From assembly GCF_000350225.1 (NCBI RefSeq), contig NW_005179060.1, positions 84,384 to 148,383 of the forward strand: a stretch of DNA of 64,000 bases, read 5' to 3'. Each line of letters begins with the position of its first letter. Position 1 is the stretch's first letter. The notes below the pieces were generated by a model that saw only the letters and a program-made list of their open reading frames with translations, had not been told where the DNA came from and did no database searches. Made by a program: the position numbers and the translations under genes. The stretch comes from Chondrus crispus (Eukaryota; Rhodophyta; Florideophyceae; Gigartinales; Gigartinaceae). Shown one piece after another: positions 1 to 9,404 of this stretch.

Positions 1-618
1 ATCTGCTTCACAGTCATGTACAAGTCCAGTACCCCCGGCCATCGAGAAGAAGATTGCTACTTTGATTCAACGGTCCCGATAGTATCAGGAAACAGTTTCC
101 TTCGTGGATGGAACTGCGCAAATAGAAGCAACTGTGACAAGCTGCACAGATGGAGCACCACGGCGTCGGGTACGTTTGTCGGATGTGCGGCAAAAGCCGC
201 CGGTTTGCTGCGGGTATTCGTCTAATGGCGATGGTATTCCATGCTTCCATGGAGTTGCAGTGCTGGCGAGAAGTATGAAACGGCTAACATTCACCGCTTT
301 ATTGCGGAAAAGCATCTAGCCTCCAGACGGAGCGAGCTATATAAAGATGTATCGTTTACTCTAGCATCCCAGTCAGAAGTTGATAGCGTAATATCACGCG
401 CAAAGGTTTCAGTCATCGCCGGGACTAACCTCACTATTCCCAAAGCATTGCCACCGCCGCGAGTGCGTCCGGTTAAAAATGCTGGTGTTCGCAGGAAGGG
501 GTGGTTTGAGAGAGGTCCGGCGGCATAGAAGAAGCGCGGTTATACGTGCGGTCTTTGTCGAAAAAAGGGTCATATTTCTCCGCAGTGTCAACTGCGTCAA
601 CTTTTTGGGAACCCCTAG
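1..618 (+). pseudogene. C-terminal remnant of a MULE (Mutator-like) transposase
   Basis: A plus-strand fragment cut by the window edge. In one frame (about 180-280) a SWIM-type zinc finger is visible: a Cys-Cys pair followed by GIPCFHGVAVL, the CxH half of the motif usual near the end of MULE transposases. The reading then moves to another frame (from about 241) with the typical linker RFIAEKHLASRRSELYKD and a Pro/Arg-rich tail. A TAG at 526-528 interrupts that frame. Directly after it, still in frame, comes a CCHC zinc knuckle (C-x2-C-x4-H-x4-C, CGLCRKKGHISPQC) and a TAG at 616-618. The DDE catalytic core would lie left of the window. At least one frameshift and one stop make it non-functional. 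The family call rests on SWIM plus zinc knuckle and is inference. Confidence 0.6.
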
Positions 619-715
619 TTGTGAGAGGACGGTTCCAAAGGCGAAGCTGTTGGGATAGTTTCTAATGCGTATTGTAGCTTGTTTTGACGATGATTGTAAA
701 TGTGAGGGTTATAGA

Positions 716-821
716 CCGTTTGAATATATCCCTCGGGATGATGATTGTCACCCCTAATCTCACACATTCCGTTTGAATATATGCCTCGGGATGATGATTG
801 TCACCCCTAATCTCACACATT
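716..821. repeat. 53-bp tandem repeat, two copies
   Basis: Two adjacent units (716-768 and 769-821), each starting CCGTTTGAATATAT, nearly identical through CTCACACATT. There are no further copies and no spacers, so it is not a CRISPR array. It lies between the MULE and PIF remnants. Confidence 0.85.
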
Positions 822-1140
822 TTTCCAATGACGCCCCATAGATGCACTCTGTCACCCTCTAAGCGCTGTGGAGGGGTGCGAAGTCACCTTCAAGCCCTGA
901 AAGTCACCGTAGACTCCAAGCGGCATGGAAGAAATCACCCCCTCAAAAATATCTTGCTCCATTTTCACCCCTGGGGTGGTTAAATTCTGTGCGTGGTACC
1001 CTAGCAGCAGTACAGAAATTGGAAGTGACCTATATGGGAATCTAATTCTGCAAGCGATCGCCCTGGATCTACAGCTTTTAGCCATTTTGAAATCTATTGG
1101 GTCCTTTTTGCCAAGTGAGTAGTTTTGATAGGTAGATATA
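822..1140. other. No gene seen
   Basis: Short overlapping open frames on both strands, none with recognisable protein character. Probably the decayed 5' flank of the following PIF remnant. Confidence 0.5.
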
Positions 1141-2604
1141 ATGGGTCATTTAACGGATAGACAACGTCCGTTATCAGAAAAGCCTCAACTCTACCGCACA
1201 CCCCGAATCTATTCACATGTCCTCATCGTGTCACCAATTCCAATTACGTTCTCTTCTTCACGACACGACTCCAGTGAAGAGGACAACTTGTCCTACCTCG
1301 CAGCAACAGGCATACTTCCAGGCTGTGAAATGAAAGCAACCATCGCCAAGCGTCCAGGGGGCCAGCCCGGTAAGCGGCAAAATATCAAGCGGGACTTTGA
1401 AGCCGCGATGAACCGCCTCCTCGAAGACTATTTTTGTGTGTCGCCGCACTATGGAAACGAATCATTCGAGCGTCGCTTTCGGATGCCTCGCGTACTATTC
1501 GATAGATTTTTACTTCAATCAACGGCGAAGGCATTTTTGTACGTAGGACTGATGCACTCAACAAGCCTGGTATTTGTCCACTCCAAAGAGTTGTGGCCGC
1601 AATTCGTATGATAGGGTATGGTGTCGCGGCGGACGCTCATTGCGAATATCTGCAAATGAGCGAGGATTCGGGAATGCTCTCCATGGAGAGCTTCTGTGAA
1701 CTTGTTATTGAGAAGTTCGCGGCGGAGTATCTTCGAGAGCCTACCAAGGAGGACCTGCGACGAATTTTAGATATCAATGCGGAGCGAGGGTTTCCTGGAT
1801 GCGTTGGGTCGATAAATTGCCAGCACTGGGAGTTGAAAAATTACTCCATTGCATGGGCGGGGAGTTTAATGGAAAAGAATAGAAGCGAACTATTTTGCTT
1901 GGAGCTATAGGCGACGGAGAGTTATGTAGCTGCCAAAAAAGCATGCCATATCTATATGGATATGGCATGCTTTTTTGGCAGCCCGGGCAGCTTGAATGAC
2001 ATCAACGTGGCCCAACATTCGCGGACAATGGAGCGAATAATGGCTGCCGAGTTTCCCCTTTCATTTACTTACACAATTTAAGGCAGACAGCGTACACTGC
2101 CGTACTACTTGGCTGATGGTACATACCCAAATTAGGCGATCTTTATCAAGAGCATAAAAAAGGCACAATAACCGCAAGGAAAAATTTGCCAAGGCGCAAG
2201 AGGCGGTGAAGAAGGACATAGAGCGTGCGTTCGGTATCCTCATGGCACGTTTTCACATTCTCGCCCAGCCAGCACGTCTGTGGTCACGACAGGATATTTC
2301 CAATGTCATATAGACCTGTATAATAATACACAACATGACAGGAGAACACCGTCGCGAAGGATACAAAAGTTTAATGTCGTCTTTACAGTTCTTTGAAGAT
2401 GCTGGTGAGATGTTCGCCAATGGCCAGGCATTTCAGTGGGAGACACGTTATGCTAAAGAACGACTGATTTCAGGCGCGCTACCGCAGGGAATGTGGGCAT
2501 CCCTGGTATCGTCGAGAGAGACTCGCATCACCTCGCGTACTGATCACTCCTCGCTTCAGTACGATCTACCTCAACACATCTGGAAACGCCAAAGGAACAT
2601 GTGA
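1141..2604 (+). pseudogene. Broken PIF/Harbinger transposase
   Basis: Pieces of one plant-type PIF/Harbinger DDE transposase appear in the expected order but in changing frames. First frame (1141-1611): GGQPGKRQNIKRDF and FERRFRMPRVLFDRF. Second frame (1593-1910): the core with RGFPGCVGSINCQHWELKN, where the family has GS(I/L)DC, so the first catalytic Asp is Asn here. Around 1958-2015 comes WIWHAFFGSPGSLNDINV, then YYLADGTYP with the second Asp (about 2100), then VKKDIERAFGILMARFHIL with the Glu. A stop follows, then IIHNM and a plausible C-terminus to 2604. Frameshifts, several stops, the D-to-N change and an internal inverted duplication (1929-1982) show it is dead. TIRs were not found. 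Confidence 0.75.
1929..1982. repeat. Perfect 24-bp inverted repeat inside the PIF remnant
   Basis: Arms 1929-1952 and 1959-1982 are exact reverse complements around a 6-nt loop. The right arm is the original coding sequence (IWHAFFGS part of the transposase core). The left arm is an inverted copy of it, so the palindrome arose by local inverted duplication within the gene. Confidence 0.9.
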
Positions 2605-3091
2605 TAAACAGCGAACCTTGTTACTTTTAGGCATTATTAAGTTCCCCCTCCATGTGCAATTTCATTCCATGGAAGCCACGGATTTGAGACCTTGCTCAAC
2701 GACCTTCTCCAGCTTGTTTACCAGATGGTGCATGCCATGCACCATCGCGTCAAGAAGCTGGATTCCCGGCAGCCATCAGCTGTAGGATGCCAGTGGCATT
2801 CTACAGACCCCTACAGACACAACAGACTGCGCGGCCATTCCCCTCCGTAAGTTACCAAGGGTACCGCGCACGGTGAGTCTCTTGGGGCTATACACGCGGA
2901 CTCCACAAAAAAAGACGCTCACGAGTGTCAGAAAACGGAAAGAGACAACGTATAGCAGCCTCCGCGCTTCCCGCCCACCCTGCTTATATAAACGCTGCCC
3001 ACTCCTCCCCCGCCGGAACCCCGCACGCACCCCGCGAAGCCATGTCGTGCCGCACCCGACGCAGCAAGCGGTGGGGGTCCGCCGCTCCGCG

Positions 3092-3151
3092 ACACAGCCT
3101 TCAAGTCCATGTGACTCTCTATAGAGAGTCACATGGACTTGAAGGCTGTGT
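3092..3151. repeat. Perfect 60-bp palindrome
   Basis: Arms of 30 bp meet with no loop at 3121/3122 (centre CTCTATAGAG). It is separated by one base from a second palindrome of the same length. Confidence 0.95.
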
Positions 3152-3152
3152 A

Positions 3153-3212
3153 CACGTGATGACGAGGGTACCGCGTGAGATATATCTCACGCGGTACCCT
3201 GGTCATCACGTG
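3153..3212. repeat. Near-perfect 60-bp palindrome, neighbour of 3092-3151
   Basis: Arms of 30 bp meet at 3182/3183 (centre GAGATATATCTC) with one mismatch. The sequence is unrelated to the palindrome before it. Confidence 0.95.
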
Positions 3213-3518
3213 GCACTTGGCCCCTTTCTCTTGCGCTTCCTGGACCAACCTAGCATCAGCAAGTGCGCGCTTGGTACCCTGCTCTTGGCGCGTGGTATCC
3301 GTTTAGGGATTTGCAGCAGGGCGACAAGATGGAAACTCTGATTAAGTGAGGCAGTTATGGAGTAAGCACTTGTTTTTGGCAGAAAAAGGGTTGGGGCGGT
3401 CGTATGCGGAGGGCAAGTTGTGCCTATTTACCGTGTCCCAAATTAATTTCCCAAACTAGCCTTTTCTGAAGGGTAGCTGGATCATTGGAATATTTGTAGC
3501 CTATTATATTTCGAAATA

Positions 3519-3574
3519 GTCGGAGGTGGCCAGGAGATTGCAACGATCGTTGCAATCTCCTGGTCACCTCCGAC
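3519..3574. repeat. Near-perfect 56-bp palindrome
   Basis: Arms of 28 bp meet at 3546/3547 (centre AACGATCGTT) with one mismatch. No loop. Confidence 0.92.
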
Positions 3575-3853
3575 TTTTTTGTGAAGTTTTCGGTTATGTC
3601 TTTTTTCGTCGTCGTCAACTCGTTCACAAAGAGAACCACATATAAAGGTCGATCTCGGAGTGACCTGAATTACAGTATTACGCACTACAGTAATCTGGCC
3701 TGGAATTACGCCTGAAGAAATGTGAGACAACGGTGTCACAACATTCTGCATGCCCTGTTTCAATACACATACACGTGTAAGCAGCTCTTTTCGCACACGT
3801 GCGGAAGGGTTCTGTTTACGCTTGACCAATACACAGACGCACGGGAGTAATAC

Positions 3854-3985
3854 AGACCTTCCCTCCCTCTTCCGCAGACATTTCCTTCCTCTTCCGCAGA
3901 GCTTTCTTCCCTCTTCCGCAGACGTTCCCTCCCTCTTCTTCAGACGTTCCCTCCCTCTTTTCTAGACGTTCCCTCCCCAGACTTT
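3854..3985. repeat. Pyrimidine-rich minisatellite, about 21-bp unit
   Basis: Roughly six imperfect copies of a unit like CCCTCCCTCTTCCGCAGACG. The strand is strongly pyrimidine-rich. It lies upstream of the degraded DDE transposase and could be part of that element's 5' region. Confidence 0.75.
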
Positions 3986-4242
3986 GTCTCCCTACCCTTC
4001 ACTGTGCGATTGAGATGCCAATCCGATCAAGAGCTTGGCTTCGCGATCAGACGTTGTCGGAAAGTCCAGCGCAGGTGGCACGGTGGCGTCGGGTCATAAA
4101 TAGACTTCTTCGCCGTCGGAGAACAAACCCAGATCGCACCTCACTCGCCTTGACAGCAGCCTTGCGGATATAAACGTCCCACAGAAACAACTTTACCACT
4201 CAACTTCTACGCCGCAACCGCATCTCAACTCCAAGTTTCTCG

Positions 4243-5150
4243 TTCAATTTTAATCGTTTTTCATGTGAGGACTGCTTATCGCTGTTTCGGTTTGAGAAAA
4301 AGCACATTGTTCATCTCTCTCAAATCGCGGGGTGGCCGGAGGAGCATACATGCACTGCGCGGAATCGGTTTGGGGTCATGCCATTTCTCGCGACATGTAT
4401 TTTACTAAGGCGTATGGCGTGCCACTTCAGATGGCGAGACGTTGAAGAGTTGTTCGGAAATAGCGCGTCCCATCTATTGAAATATTCTGGGAGATGCTTG
4501 AGGCATTTTTGGAAACACATGAGCTTCTTATCGTCTCCCCTTTGAATGCGTCTTACTTACAAGCCAAATTACCCTACTTTGCTGATTGTATATTCGGAAA
4601 AATCAATGCCCTGAGCAACTGTGTTGCTTTTATAGGTGGTACGGTGATCGGAGTGTCTAGACCTGGTGATAGCGGATATCAGCATGTACTGTATAATGGA
4701 CATAAAAGAAAACATGCCCTGAAATATCAGGCCGTGTTGACGCCAGACGGTATGTTGTTACATGTTTACGGACCGCTAGAGGGGAGAAAACTTGATTGGA
4801 CCCTATATACACGCTCAGGGCTCGAGGAGCAGTTGGAAAATTGCTTACAACTAGAAGACGGTACGCATTTTTGTATATATAGCGATAGCGGATACAGTCG
4901 CCGTTGGTATCTAGACACGCCGTTTCAGGGCTCTTCTTTATCTCCAGACCAGTCGTCTTTTAATGTGGCTATGTCTACAGTCAGGGTAACTGTCGAATGG
5001 ATCTTCAAAGAAGCCAAGTTATACTGGACAACCATGGACTTCAAAAGAAAATTACGCATAATGCAAGCACCAGATGGTGCTCTATATCGTGGATCGCTTC
5101 TTTTGCTTAACTTTCGGACTTGCTTCTATGGGAATCAAGTATCAAAATAA
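4243..5150 (+). pseudogene. DDE_Tnp_4 transposase of Harbinger/ISL2EU type, frameshifted, first catalytic residue lost
   Basis: The N-terminal half is open from about 4243 to a TGA near 4543 and carries the usual leader of this family: CLSLFRFEKKHIVHLSQIAG, then FLATCILLRRMACHFRW and RDVEELFG. The catalytic half continues in another frame from about 4494: VIGVSRPGDSGYQ, YNGHKRKHALKYQ, PDGMLLHVYGPLEGR, YSDSGY (second Asp) and VRVTVEWIF (Glu). The first catalytic site reads FIGGT where the family has FIDGT, so Asp is replaced by Gly. No clear start ATG is seen upstream; an ATG at 4014 opens a basic peptide in the same frame class but ends early. It converges with the Myb-like remnant at 5204-6183, the usual two-gene layout of such elements. 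Confidence 0.75.
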
Positions 5151-5203
5151 TTTCATTGTGAGTCTTCTACAGTACAAGAGTTTATTAATTCTAGAGTTCA
5201 CGC

Positions 5204-6183
5204 TTAGCTCCCAGTGCCACTGTTCTTCACAAAAGCTTGCAAAAGCAATCTATGCTTCTCCAGTTCCAGTTTTCTGTCCTTATCCCTCTCACGCCTACGC
5301 TCTTCTCGATCTTTAGCCCTCTCTTCTATCTCGAACTCCAAACGTCTTTTTTCAAGCATACATCTTTCATTTTGCATTTTGGTTTGTGCTTTATCTCCTT
5401 TCTCAAGCGCCTCAGTAAATATCAAAATGTCGTCTTTGAAGGGGTCCATCTGTATACGCGGCCTTTTGCTGCGTGGTGTCCTCCTGCTGGAGGACGGCAA
5501 CGCAGGTGTTGAGTCTTCTTCAAGTGTCTACTCAGAGGAAGAGAAAATACGCTTGTTGGCGTGTTGTCGAATAGCCGCACCGATTCGCTCTTTTTCGGCC
5601 TCTCGCTCCAATGCAGCAGTACGGCGCTCCTCTTTCCTACTCAATAAATCTTGCCGGGAATCCCGCATTTCTGAAAGGAGCTCTTCCGTTTCCCCTGCTC
5701 TCCTCCAAAGCCGCTCATTAATTCCTCAGTGCGATCTTGAGTGTCAAAACGAGCTCGTAGACGCTTGTACCAATCTTGCGCCGACTTCTAGGTCAGCTCA
5801 AACGAAATCTTTTGCGTCTGATTTGCCTTCACAGCCACGATTTCGAACCGTTCTTTTGTCTCCCCGTTCGGGGATATATGTGCTTTTGTTGCACAAACTT
5901 CGCGCAGAAGAAGCAAATCATCCTGTTTGCTAAATTTGGACTTTCGTCCCGTGCTTAATTTTCGGACTGCTACAATGGGTGAGCGCAGTGCGGGTGGAGG
6001 TAGGTCCAGGGGAGCATTCAAGGGGTTTGGTTCCGTTTGTGACGTTGGTGATGGCTGAAAGACGGGTGGGAGCGCCATGACTGGGCTGGTTACGGCACAG
6101 CTGGTCGAGGGATCTGGAACACATCTACTGAACAGTGCCTCAGAGGCGCTGTTCAGTTGATGTGATGCAGATAAGTCGATCAA
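5204..6183 (-). pseudogene. Myb/SANT-like partner protein of a Harbinger-type element, broken
   Basis: Starts at an ATG at 6183 with a Pro/Ser-rich leader. It then enters a trihelix-like block: KFSKQDDLLLLREVCATKA, and after an in-frame TAG (about 5788) KSAQDWYKRLRARFDTQDR. A frame change leads into a charged coiled coil (ETEELLSEMRDSRQDLL, then LEREAEKERIGAAIRQHA). A further frame (5500-5204) holds another long charged helix (LEFEIEERAKDREERRRE) after the basic run RTPRSKRPR. In Harbinger and ISL2EU elements a Myb-like protein binds the element ends and helps the transposase reach the nucleus. Position and convergent orientation suggest this was the partner of the transposase at 4243-5150. 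Confidence 0.6.
6120..6164. repeat. Inverted repeat, 22-bp arms
   Basis: Arms 6120-6141 and 6143-6164 around a single base, two mismatches. It overlaps the start region of the Myb-like remnant. Confidence 0.85.
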
Positions 6184-6349
6184 AATGGCGGGAAGTCAAG
6201 AAGTCATTGCAGTTTTGGCTTCACACAAAGCTCCTATTTCAGCAACTCGCCGGGCTCCGTGTGCGGGAATTCTGGAACTGTATCTGAGACGTGTGTTTAG
6301 TTGCAGAATCTTGTGCGAATGTTGTGTCAATTGTTCAGGCGTAAACTCA

Positions 6350-7360
6350 CTAGTATCTCGACGTATCCTCCCAAGCCACTGTGCGAGTCGATACTTGTCG
6401 GATAAAATGGCAATTGGACGGTAAGGCACGACTCAGAGAGCGTTTCACACGCTCACGAACATTATTTGACACGCAGATATCATCTTTGGATAGCGAGTCT
6501 GCCAAAATGGCTCCATTAGGCACCCATTTCACCTTGCTCTGCCCCAAGCGGAGGCCCTGGCGCAGGATGGCCATATCTGTCCGGAATCGATTCTTCAAAT
6601 GTAAAGCAGTGTTGACTGCTTTCCTGACGAGCCCTTCGTTCTTAGTCAGCAAGCACTTACGACCATCCAGAGAATCACGCGTCAACTCCTTCCACATGTT
6701 GGCCAGCCACATCATAGCATCAAAGGTCTCCACAACTAAAAGGCACTCTGTAGCCGCTGATGACCGGCAAGTGCGATGAAAAACTTTACGTTTCCAATGT
6801 GTCCATGCCGCAATTTTTGTACCCCTCATCATCAACGACAGCGAAATTCTTCCTCCTTGAGATCTATTGTCCCTACACAGCCCTATTGCGCCAGCGTCGG
6901 TGTAATGCACTAGAGATCGCAGGCCCTGCTTGTATTTCAAACAAATTCTATTCTCTTTGGCAAACCACAAGACATTATTTGCAGCCTCAGCGGGCCCCTT
7001 TGTCGGCGAGGTGAGATGACGGGATATTGTTGATGTTTCCATAGTTGGATCGGGTCTGAACGCACCCGCCACGTAACCAATGGTGCTCAACACGGATAGG
7101 TAGTCAACATGTTCTGTTGGTGATAAATACTATTCTGCAGGGCCGCTGGGGCTTTTCATGGCCTCCGCCGACGCCAGATAATCATCTCCATCGAGGACTG
7201 TCTCGAAAGGATTGTTAGGAACATTTCGAACAGTATTTGTTCTGAGCCCTTTACAAATGAACATTTCTTGTTCATGTGATCCAATTTGCAGTGTGTCGCT
7301 CACCTTTTCCATTGTCATTCTGAGTTCGTCAGGTCCCCCGCCCCATTGCATCATCCACAT
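6350..7360 (-). pseudogene. Copia-type reverse transcriptase/RNase H remnant
   Basis: The fragment at 7360-7130 resembles the end of a Copia RT (GGGPDELRMTMEKVSDTL, then HEQEMFICKGLRT). After a short gap the RNase H region follows: YLSVLSTIGYVAGAFRPD, VHYTDAGAIGLC (Asp), SSAATECLLVVETFDAMMW (Glu) and VKWVPNGAILADSLSKDD. The usual TDN motif is replaced by TKNEGL. Only the 3' half of pol is recognisable and no LTR was found, so this is a truncated relic of a Copia lineage different from the two large Copia elements further right. Confidence 0.6.
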
Positions 7361-7539
7361 GCATAGCTATAATTCCCATTACCTCAGCTTGTCCATCTTA
7401 AATCGAATAAGCCATCATCAGACAGACATCCAGAGAAGCCACATGACAAAAGCACGACTCTAAGTCTGTCGTATCATGATTTGTGAGCAGAAACAATGCC
7501 ATAATCTGGTTTGAGCAGTTTCTAAACCTCACTCCTTCC

Positions 7540-7778
7540 CACAAACCTTGCCGGCGACGGCAAGATTTTCTTTCGTCTCTGTAAGAGCAGGACGTCCACG
7601 TTTTTTCCTGACCTCGCCATTGTGTTGTCTCAGTTGCAATTGTAAATTTTTGAAAACTGTGGACTTGGGGGTTTTTAAACTCAACCGACGACGACCTATA
7701 TGTCTGACCTGTGAGCACTGCCGACACTGCTCGCTGAATCCGGCGTTTGTACGGCGATACTGCTTTTTTTTGTGCCAT
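7540..7778 (-). pseudogene. N-terminal fragment of a pogo-like transposase (psq-type HTH)
   Basis: From an ATG at 7778 the frame reads KRRIQRAVSAVLTGQTYRSS. After a one-step frame change it continues KTPKSTVFKNL and RKKRGRPALTETKENL. This order (RAV-AV--G-SYR, then P-STV---L, then GRP-LT) is that of the N-terminal helix-turn-helix of pogo/Tigger transposases and parallels the intact copy at 62686-64000. The catalytic region is missing. The call rests on a short segment. Confidence 0.45.
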
Positions 7779-7882
7779 GGAGTGAGCTGTGTTAATGCTC
7801 GAAAAAGTTGGCAATGGATTTGAGAAGTCCAAGACGTTGAAGAGAGAGCAGTTTATGGTTTGGAGTCTGTGCTGACACATCA

Positions 7883-7920
7883 TGTGTGATGGAAAGCGCG
7901 GCCGCGCTTTCCATCACACA
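7883..7920. repeat. Perfect 38-bp palindrome
   Basis: Arms of 19 bp meet at 7901/7902 (centre GCGCGGCCGCGC). It is followed after 5 bases by a second palindrome. Confidence 0.95.
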
Positions 7921-7925
7921 TTTTG

Positions 7926-7965
7926 GAAAGTCCCGCCTCTTTTCCGGAAAAGAGGCTGGACTTTC
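7926..7965. repeat. Near-perfect 40-bp palindrome
   Basis: Arms of 20 bp meet at 7945/7946 (centre TTTTCCGGAAAA) with one mismatch. It forms a tight pair with 7883-7920, like the pair at 3092-3212. Confidence 0.93.
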
Positions 7966-8933
7966 GAAAATTGGGAGGTTTGAAATTGGCTCAACTGTAA
8001 ACGGAGGACTTCTTTGACATAAATTGGACGGTCCTGTCGATTGGGCAGATTTTTTTTTATATCTAACCATATTTGTAAATGTTTTTTGTGTCCCGACAGT
8101 TGGGGCGTGGTCCAAAACTAATGGGCATCCCCCTTTACCTCCTCAATAGTGCAGGTCAAAACCGATTGTCACCACATTCGACACGTGTCAAGCCTGTATT
8201 TCTTCAAGTTAAGCTACGTGTGAAGCTACGCTGTAAAATTGTTTTGCCAGATCCTCCCTTGAGTAGTGCGGTACAATTCCACACCACGACCCCCGGTGGG
8301 AGATGAGAACCGTCTGGACGGGCGGTTACTACTGTAGTAATCGTGCACGCGCCGTCTGAAAGCACAGTAGTACCTCCACGGCGTACACGTGGCATAACCG
8401 TTGGCGCCGGTCGTGGCCACGGGCACACGTGTGCGACCCGTCCGGTAAGTAGTTAGCGATTAGTGGTTAATGGTACAAATTAGCCAATTTAGTACAGTAG
8501 CTGGTATACAGTATGTAACAGCTACTGTAGTGGGACAGGTGTCCTGGCGTCCCACTTAGGGGTTAAGACCGGGGGCACCTGCCCCGTTCTAGTAAACGGG
8601 GGGCAGACTCGCCTCCCTTCCCTTTACGGCTTTTTGCTAACTCCGTCCGGTTTTACCTCTAAGTCTCAGGCTTCTAACCCGTGACCGGCTGTGTGGTTAT
8701 AGCACTTCCACTCAGATGTGCGTCACCGGCCACGTGTGCCTTCCCTCTCTACGAGTTCTTCCGATCGGTCCGCGCTCGCGTGGGTACCCCGCGTCGCGCG
8801 CTCCCTCACACTAATCCCCACTCGTTTCCGAGTGGTCGGGACGTGGGTAGTTATATCACAGGTAGTGCAATACGCCAATGGTGCATTATTTCACCTCGTG
8901 CCACGTACTTCACTATTGAGTGGTATGGACTGT
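7966..8933. other. Non-coding; right part resembles a chromovirus LTR relic
   Basis: No gene seen. From about 8280 on, the composition matches the Gypsy LTRs of this window (GC-rich, TACTGTAG and CACGTG-type motifs, and blocks like CTCTAAGTCT and CACACTAATCCCC that recall CTAAGTTCT and CACACTAATTTC of the LTR at 50954-51718). The stretch continues on the far side of Copia 1 (26397-26635), so Copia 1 probably landed in it. Exact LTR ends and a target duplication could not be found. Confidence 0.35.
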
Positions 8934-9404
8934 TGTGACAAGTGTGAATGCCCCCGATTACACGTCGGACACAATGCATAGATTTACGCGAGCATCGATT
9001 GCCACGGACACGGATAACGAACCGGCACAGATAACGAACGGGCACCGTACCGCAAAGCAATGCAAAGCAGAAGAGGGACGAAGTCAGCGACTTTGAAGCA
9101 TCGGGCAGGAGCTACACTCAGCGCCTTAGCATTAAGCGACCGTTAGCTTTTAGTTCAGCAAGCAAGTACTGTCAGTAACGGTTAGAGATGTGAGAAACAC
9201 TAGCGGGTAGCGAGCAACGCGGTGACACTACATAAGCAAGCAGACTGTAGGTAGCTAAGCGAAGGAGAGCATCGAAGTACACAGAGAGAGAGACGGGACG
9301 ACTGCGTCGCCCGGAGCACAACGTGCTCATTCACAACTTCGTAGAGTAGGGATTCCACCAGCATCTTGTAGCCCCCCTCCAACATGGGAGACGCGGCTGC
9401 GATA
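8934..9404 (+). repeat. 5' LTR of Copia 1
   Basis: Starts TGTGACAAGTG and ends GCTGCGATA. The gag start codon (9384) lies inside its last 21 bases, and the same ATG is present in the 3' LTR at 26376. Confidence 0.9.

Larger units (their letters stand above)
2605..3853. other. Intergenic region with three long palindromes, no gene seen
   Basis: Open frames here have no protein-like features, and several are forced by the palindromes at 3092-3151, 3153-3212 and 3519-3574. No transposon termini could be assigned. Confidence 0.5.

Noticed and set aside
716-821. Possible CRISPR-like repeat
   Set aside because: Only two units, directly adjacent, without spacers, in a eukaryotic transposon region.
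3092-3212. Palindromes as rho-independent terminators
   Set aside because: The region is eukaryotic, the hairpins have no loop and no U-tract, and no gene ends there.
3750-3965. 71-codon frame rich in Phe, Pro, Ser and Leu
   Set aside because: Translation of the pyrimidine-rich minisatellite.
5214-5933. Serine-rich plus-strand frame of 239 codons
   Set aside because: Exact antisense of the charged coiled coil of the Myb-like remnant; Ser/Leu richness is the mirror of Glu/Arg codons.
8280-8933. Defined solo LTR
   Set aside because: Composition fits a chromovirus LTR, but neither end nor a target duplication could be established across the Copia 1 insertion, so it is listed only as non-coding.
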